This document shows, in pieces, positions 61,263-64,000 of a stretch of DNA of 64,000 nt. The DNA is from Saccharopolyspora erythraea NRRL 2338. Lineage in GTDB: Bacteria; Actinomycetota; Actinomycetes; Mycobacteriales; Pseudonocardiaceae. The translations under genes and the position numbers were made by a program. The notes beneath the pieces are model-generated. The model was not told the DNA's origin. It searched no databases and saw only the letters and a program-made list of their open reading frames with translations. Location: NCBI RefSeq assembly GCF_000062885.1, contig NC_009142.1, positions 4,639,584-4,703,583 of the forward strand, given 5' to 3'. The first letter of the stretch is position 1, and every line of letters starts with the position of its first letter.

Positions 61263-62273
61263 ATGAGGGTTCTGCTCGCCGACGCGTTCCCCGCCGAGCA
61301 CGTGTCCGCGCTCACCGAGCACGGACACGACTGCGACTACCAGCCGGACACCACCACCGAGCAGCTCCCCGACCGGCTCACCGGCCGCGAGGTGCTCGTC
61401 GTGCGCAGCACAGCGGTCCCGTCGGCCGTGATCGAGGCGGCGGACTCCCTGCGCCTGGTCATCCGCGCGGGTTCGGGCACCAACACGATCGACTGCGAGT
61501 CGGCGGCCGAGCGCGGCGTCCACGTCTGCAACGTGCCCGGCCGCAACGCGATCGCGGTCGCCGAGCTCGCCTTCGCGCTGATGCTCGCGCTCGACCGCAG
61601 CGTGTGCGACAACGTCGACGACCTGCGCGCGGGCCGCTGGGACAAGAAGCGCTACTCCCGCGCGCGGGGCATCCACGGCCGCCGGGTCGGAGTCGTCGGG
61701 CTCGGCCAGATCGGCCTGGCCTTCGCCGAACGCGCCGCTGCGTTCGGCGCCACCGTGCACGCGGTGGCCAAACCCGGCCGCAGCCCGAAGACCGCCGAAC
61801 GCGCCGACGCCATCGGCATCCGCTTCGTCGACGACCTGACCACGCTCGCGCGGACCTGCGACGTGCTGTCCCTGCACGTGCCCGCCACCTCGGCGACCCG
61901 CAACCTGGTCGACGCCGACCTGCTCGCGCACGTGCAGCCGGGCACGATCATCCTCAACACCTCGCGCGGCGAGCTGGTCGACGAGGACGCGCTCATCGCG
62001 GCCATGGAGGAGAAGGACGTGCGGGCAGGCATCGACGTCTTCACCGACGAGCCCGCGACCGGGACGGGACACATCGGGTCGCGGCTGGCCCGGCACCCCA
62101 ACGTCTACGGCACCCACCACATCGGGGCCTCCACCGAGCAGGCCCAGCACGCCGTGGCCGCCGAGGTGGTGCGGATGGTCGACGCGTTCGAGTCCGGTTC
62201 GGTGCTGAACTGCGTGAACCTGGACGCGGTGCGCCTCGCGCAGTCCACGACGCGCAGCGGCGAACCCTCGTGA
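61263..62273 (+). CDS. D-3-phosphoglycerate dehydrogenase-like 2-hydroxyacid dehydrogenase
   Basis: 336 residues from ATG 61263 (AGGGAG upstream). Complete D-2-hydroxyacid dehydrogenase: RAGSGTNTIDCESAAERGVHVCNVPGRNAIAVAELAFALMLAL, Rossmann VGVVGLGQIGLAFAERA near residue 140, Arg in NTSRGELVDEDAL, Glu in DVFTDEPAT and His in YGTHHIGASTEQAQ. Lacks the C-terminal regulatory domain of long SerA proteins. Overlaps the DUF1015 gene by four bases, an association known in other genomes. Likely serine biosynthesis or a related hydroxyacid route. Confidence 0.88.
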   Translation: MRVLLADAFPAEHVSALTEHGHDCDYQPDTTTEQLPDRLTGREVLVVRSTAVPSAVIEAADSLRLVIRAGSGTNTIDCESAAERGVHVCNVPGRNAIAVAELAFALMLALDRSVCDNVDDLRAGRWDKKRYSRARGIHGRRVGVVGLGQIGLAFAERAAAFGATVHAVAKPGRSPKTAERADAIGIRFVDDLTTLARTCDVLSLHVPATSATRNLVDADLLAHVQPGTIILNTSRGELVDEDALIAAMEEKDVRAGIDVFTDEPATGTGHIGSRLARHPNVYGTHHIGASTEQAQHAVAAEVVRMVDAFESGSVLNCVNLDAVRLAQSTTRSGEPS

Positions 62274-63307
62274 GCGCCTACCCCGTCCGGCAGGCCGCCC
62301 CGGCGGAGCACCGCGGCATCACCCTCCGCCCGCCCCGCATGCGGCTGAGCGGACCGCACGGCGCGGCCACGCGGCTGCCCGCCCCGGCGATCGTGGTGTA
62401 CCGGCTCGAATCCGGGCAGCACCGGCAGACCGGTGTCGTGGTCGAGGTGTCGGTCGACGACTACCGCGACGGCCGGATCCGCCGCCACGAGGACACCCGG
62501 CCGGACCACGTGCGCCAGATCGCCGAGCTGACCGAGAGCACCGGGACCGAGCAGACCCCGGTGATGCTCGTCCACAGAGGACGCGGAGTGCTGCGCGCCC
62601 GGCTCGCCGCGATCACCGCAGGCGAACCCGATGTCCGGGTGCTCAGGGACGGTGTCGCGCACTCGGTCTGGATCCGCCGGAGCGCCGAGCTCGCACGTGA
62701 GCTCGCCGACGAGGCCGGTCGCATCGACGCGCTCTACATCGCCGACGGCCACCACCGGATGGCGGCTGCCGAGCGCTACGCCGACCGCAGGCGCCAACTC
62801 GGCCAGGACCACGCCTTCACCCTGGCCGCGTTGTTTCCCGGCGACGAGGCCCGCATCCTCGGATACCACCGGTGCTTCGCGCTCGCGGAGCGGGCGACGG
62901 CCCAGGACGTGCTCGACCGGCTGGCCGCGCATCCGGGCACAGCGCGGATCGAGGAGTCCGCCGCCGGCGCAACGGCTCCCGGAGTCGTGGCGGTGGGGCT
63001 GGGTGACCGCTGGTACCGCCTGGTGTTGCGGCCCCGGGACCACCGCTCGCTCGACGCCTTCACCGTCGACGACGAGCTCGTGCCCACGCTCAGCGGTCTC
63101 ACCGACCAGGCCGGGACGACGGCCGGCAGCCACCACGCGATGGAGACCTGCTGGTGCGCGGGCCGGAACGCGGTCCGGCTCGTCCCGCACCCGCCGACCA
63201 TCGAGCAGCTCATGGCGACCTCGGACGCCGGGGTGCCCATGCCGCCGAAGTCGACCTGCTTCGACCCCAAACCCATGTCGGGGCTGTTCGTCCGCGAGCT
63301 GACCTAG
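62270..63307 (+). CDS. DUF1015 family protein
   Basis: 345 residues from GTG 62270, coupled to the SerA-like gene (GTGA). DUF1015 landmarks: IADGHHRMAAAERYAD (near 165-180) with paired His, VYRLESGQHRQTGVVVEVSVDDYRDGRIRRHEDT and the C-terminal MPPKSTCFDPKPMSGLFVREL. The family is often found next to phosphoglycerate dehydrogenase genes and may act in serine-linked metabolism; the reaction is unknown. A repeat (copy C) begins 15 bases after the stop. Confidence 0.88.
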   Translation: MSAYPVRQAAPAEHRGITLRPPRMRLSGPHGAATRLPAPAIVVYRLESGQHRQTGVVVEVSVDDYRDGRIRRHEDTRPDHVRQIAELTESTGTEQTPVMLVHRGRGVLRARLAAITAGEPDVRVLRDGVAHSVWIRRSAELARELADEAGRIDALYIADGHHRMAAAERYADRRRQLGQDHAFTLAALFPGDEARILGYHRCFALAERATAQDVLDRLAAHPGTARIEESAAGATAPGVVAVGLGDRWYRLVLRPRDHRSLDAFTVDDELVPTLSGLTDQAGTTAGSHHAMETCWCAGRNAVRLVPHPPTIEQLMATSDAGVPMPPKSTCFDPKPMSGLFVRELT

Positions 63308-63937
63308 GGAATGCCTCAGGAGTGGTTCGCGTAGCTGGGCGGGTGGCGGAACCTCAGCCGCCTTCTCGCTCCGGGACAGCCGACCTCGAGGATGTCCCAT
63401 TCGCCACACCGGCGCTGCCCTCGCCAGTGGGCATCTGAGAACCCCCTCGGTGCGAGCTGAGTCCCCCACCACAAGCGGCTGACGCCGCTTGTGAGGCAGA
63501 ACCTACGTGGGGCTCGGCCCATCCCGCCGCCCGGCGTCCTCGGCTTCGGTGCGGGCGTCGACGGTCGTGCGGATCGCGGTGGCCATCGACGCCGTCGCCA
63601 TCGACGCGGCGTCGGCCCGCGCAGAACGCGCGCCATGGCACCAACCGGGTTATGGCGTCCCGCGGCGGTACCGCGCACCAGCTCCGTCCGAACCCGCGCG
63701 GCGCACCGGGATCCGCGGTCATCTCGGTCTGGCCCACCGCGCCGCGCCCATACCCGTGACCGCGATCTGCGCGACCGCGCTGCTGACGCTGGGCTTTGCG
63801 CGGCCCCGGGGTCATCCGGTCTTGGCCGCGCATTCCCGCCGATGTGCGGCGACCTTCTCCACGCGCCGGAGCGGGTCGACCTCTTCACGCGCCGTAGCGG
63901 GCCTGGCTCACCCTCCACGCGCCGGAGCGGGCCTGGC
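63308..63937. other. Repeat-rich intergenic region
   Basis: About 630 bases without a gene I can support. It contains repeat copy C (63322-63510), then a segment with codon-like but broken frames (63520-63850) and a short imperfect tandem repeat near the last gene. Confidence 0.45.
63322..63510 (+). repeat. Dispersed intergenic repeat, copy C
   Basis: The longest copy. Left part GTGGTTCGCGTAGC plus the 32-base identity to copy A; right part GAGCTGAG, then a perfect 10-base-stem hairpin CACAAGCGGC-tgac-GCCGCTTGTG (63470-63493) and GGCAGAACC, which match copy B on the opposite strand. About 95 bases in the middle are absent from B. Confidence 0.7.
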
Positions 63938-63941
63938 TCAC
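63861..63941. repeat. Short imperfect tandem repeat
   Basis: ACGCGCCGgAGCGGG occurs at 63861, 63887 (gT variant) and 63917; the last two units extend identically through CCTGGCTCAC. Spacings are 26 and 30 bases. The final unit abuts the stop codon of the next gene. Confidence 0.6.
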
Positions 63942-64000
63942 TCCTCGTCGCTGAGGCCGGTCCACATCAGCTTCTCCTGCTCGCGCTTCGGCAGCTTGGA
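63938..64000 (-). CDS. C-terminus of an unidentified protein (partial)
   Basis: The minus strand from the window edge reads SKLPKREQEKLMWTGLSDEE and stops at TGA 63938. All third positions are G or C. Charged helical tail; too short to identify. The gene begins beyond the right edge. Confidence 0.5.
   Translation of the reverse strand, partial: SKLPKREQEKLMWTGLSDEE

Noticed and set aside
63511-63850. Coding-like but broken frames before the right-edge gene
   Set aside because: No frame carries a start, ribosome site and consistent composition; might be a remnant but nothing identifiable.
1-64000. tRNA, rRNA, CRISPR array or replication origin
   Set aside because: None of the characteristic sequences (GTTC-loop cloverleaf, spaced identical repeats, DnaA boxes) was recognised.

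Overview
The window is very GC-rich DNA with almost exclusively G/C third codon positions, many GTG starts, 1-4 base stop/start overlaps and actinomycete regulatory families (SigF partner switching, STAS, RsbU, MEDS, TetR, DUF6292-like). It is an accessory region of an actinomycete chromosome. A CYP102-type self-sufficient P450, an IS110 element and the general gene mix suggest Pseudonocardiaceae (Saccharopolyspora-like); this is an inference.

Layout. 0-3.3 kb: end of a 2,4-dienoyl-CoA reductase, an aromatic-acid-exporter-like membrane protein and an HSL-type hydrolase. 3.3-8.0 kb: a redox-iron island made of FAD-Rieske oxidoreductase, GCS2/YbdK-like ligase and haem-oxygenase-like iron enzyme on +, converging on a CDGSH protein and a HemK2-type methyltransferase on -. 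8.0-17.1 kb: DUF6292-like protein, SDR, hemerythrin, Eis-like acetyltransferase, ATP-grasp enzyme, a LigD with phosphoesterase and polymerase but no ligase domain, small hypotheticals and a GNAT enzyme. 17.1-18.6 kb: an IS110 copy that appears to sit in the 5' leader of a PD40-amidohydrolase gene, which itself carries two frameshifts. 21.7-25.3 kb: hypothetical gene, frameshifted UdgX uracil-DNA glycosylase, NarL-type two-component system and a 28-residue membrane peptide.

25.5-32 kb is a stress-sigma module: SRPBCC protein, STAS, two RsbW-like ATPases, SigF-type sigma factor, RsbU phosphatase, and a second STAS overlapping a MEDS-ATPase. A good SigF-type promoter precedes the sigma operon, suggesting autoregulation. 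32-36.6 kb is a minus-strand operon (aldehyde dehydrogenase, GMC oxidoreductase, APC permease) that looks like choline or amino-alcohol uptake and oxidation. It is followed by a wrecked alcohol dehydrogenase gene whose middle is inverted in place, and by the P450-reductase fusion with a divergent PAS-LuxR regulator sharing a palindromic promoter site.

41-52.9 kb: small hypotheticals, GlxA-type regulator, second GMC oxidoreductase, a truncated OtrA/TetM-like GTPase joined tail-to-tail to a truncated DadA-like gene, two TetR genes fused in one frame, a FAD dehydrogenase-SDR operon, and a methyltransferase/TetR divergent pair with a tandem operator. 53-64 kb: orphan gp19-like tail-tube protein, DMT exporter with MarR regulator, DinB protein, AI-2E-type permease, GAP and DedA membrane proteins, a Tat-exported propeller-like protein, a class III CoA-transferase, a SerA-like dehydrogenase with DUF1015 partner, and a repeat-rich end.

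The notable theme is genome decay and rearrangement (IS insertion, inversion, deletion junctions, in-frame fusion, frameshifts) plus a dispersed intergenic repeat family present at about 0.9, 42.2 and 63.4 kb. No tRNA, rRNA or CRISPR array was seen.
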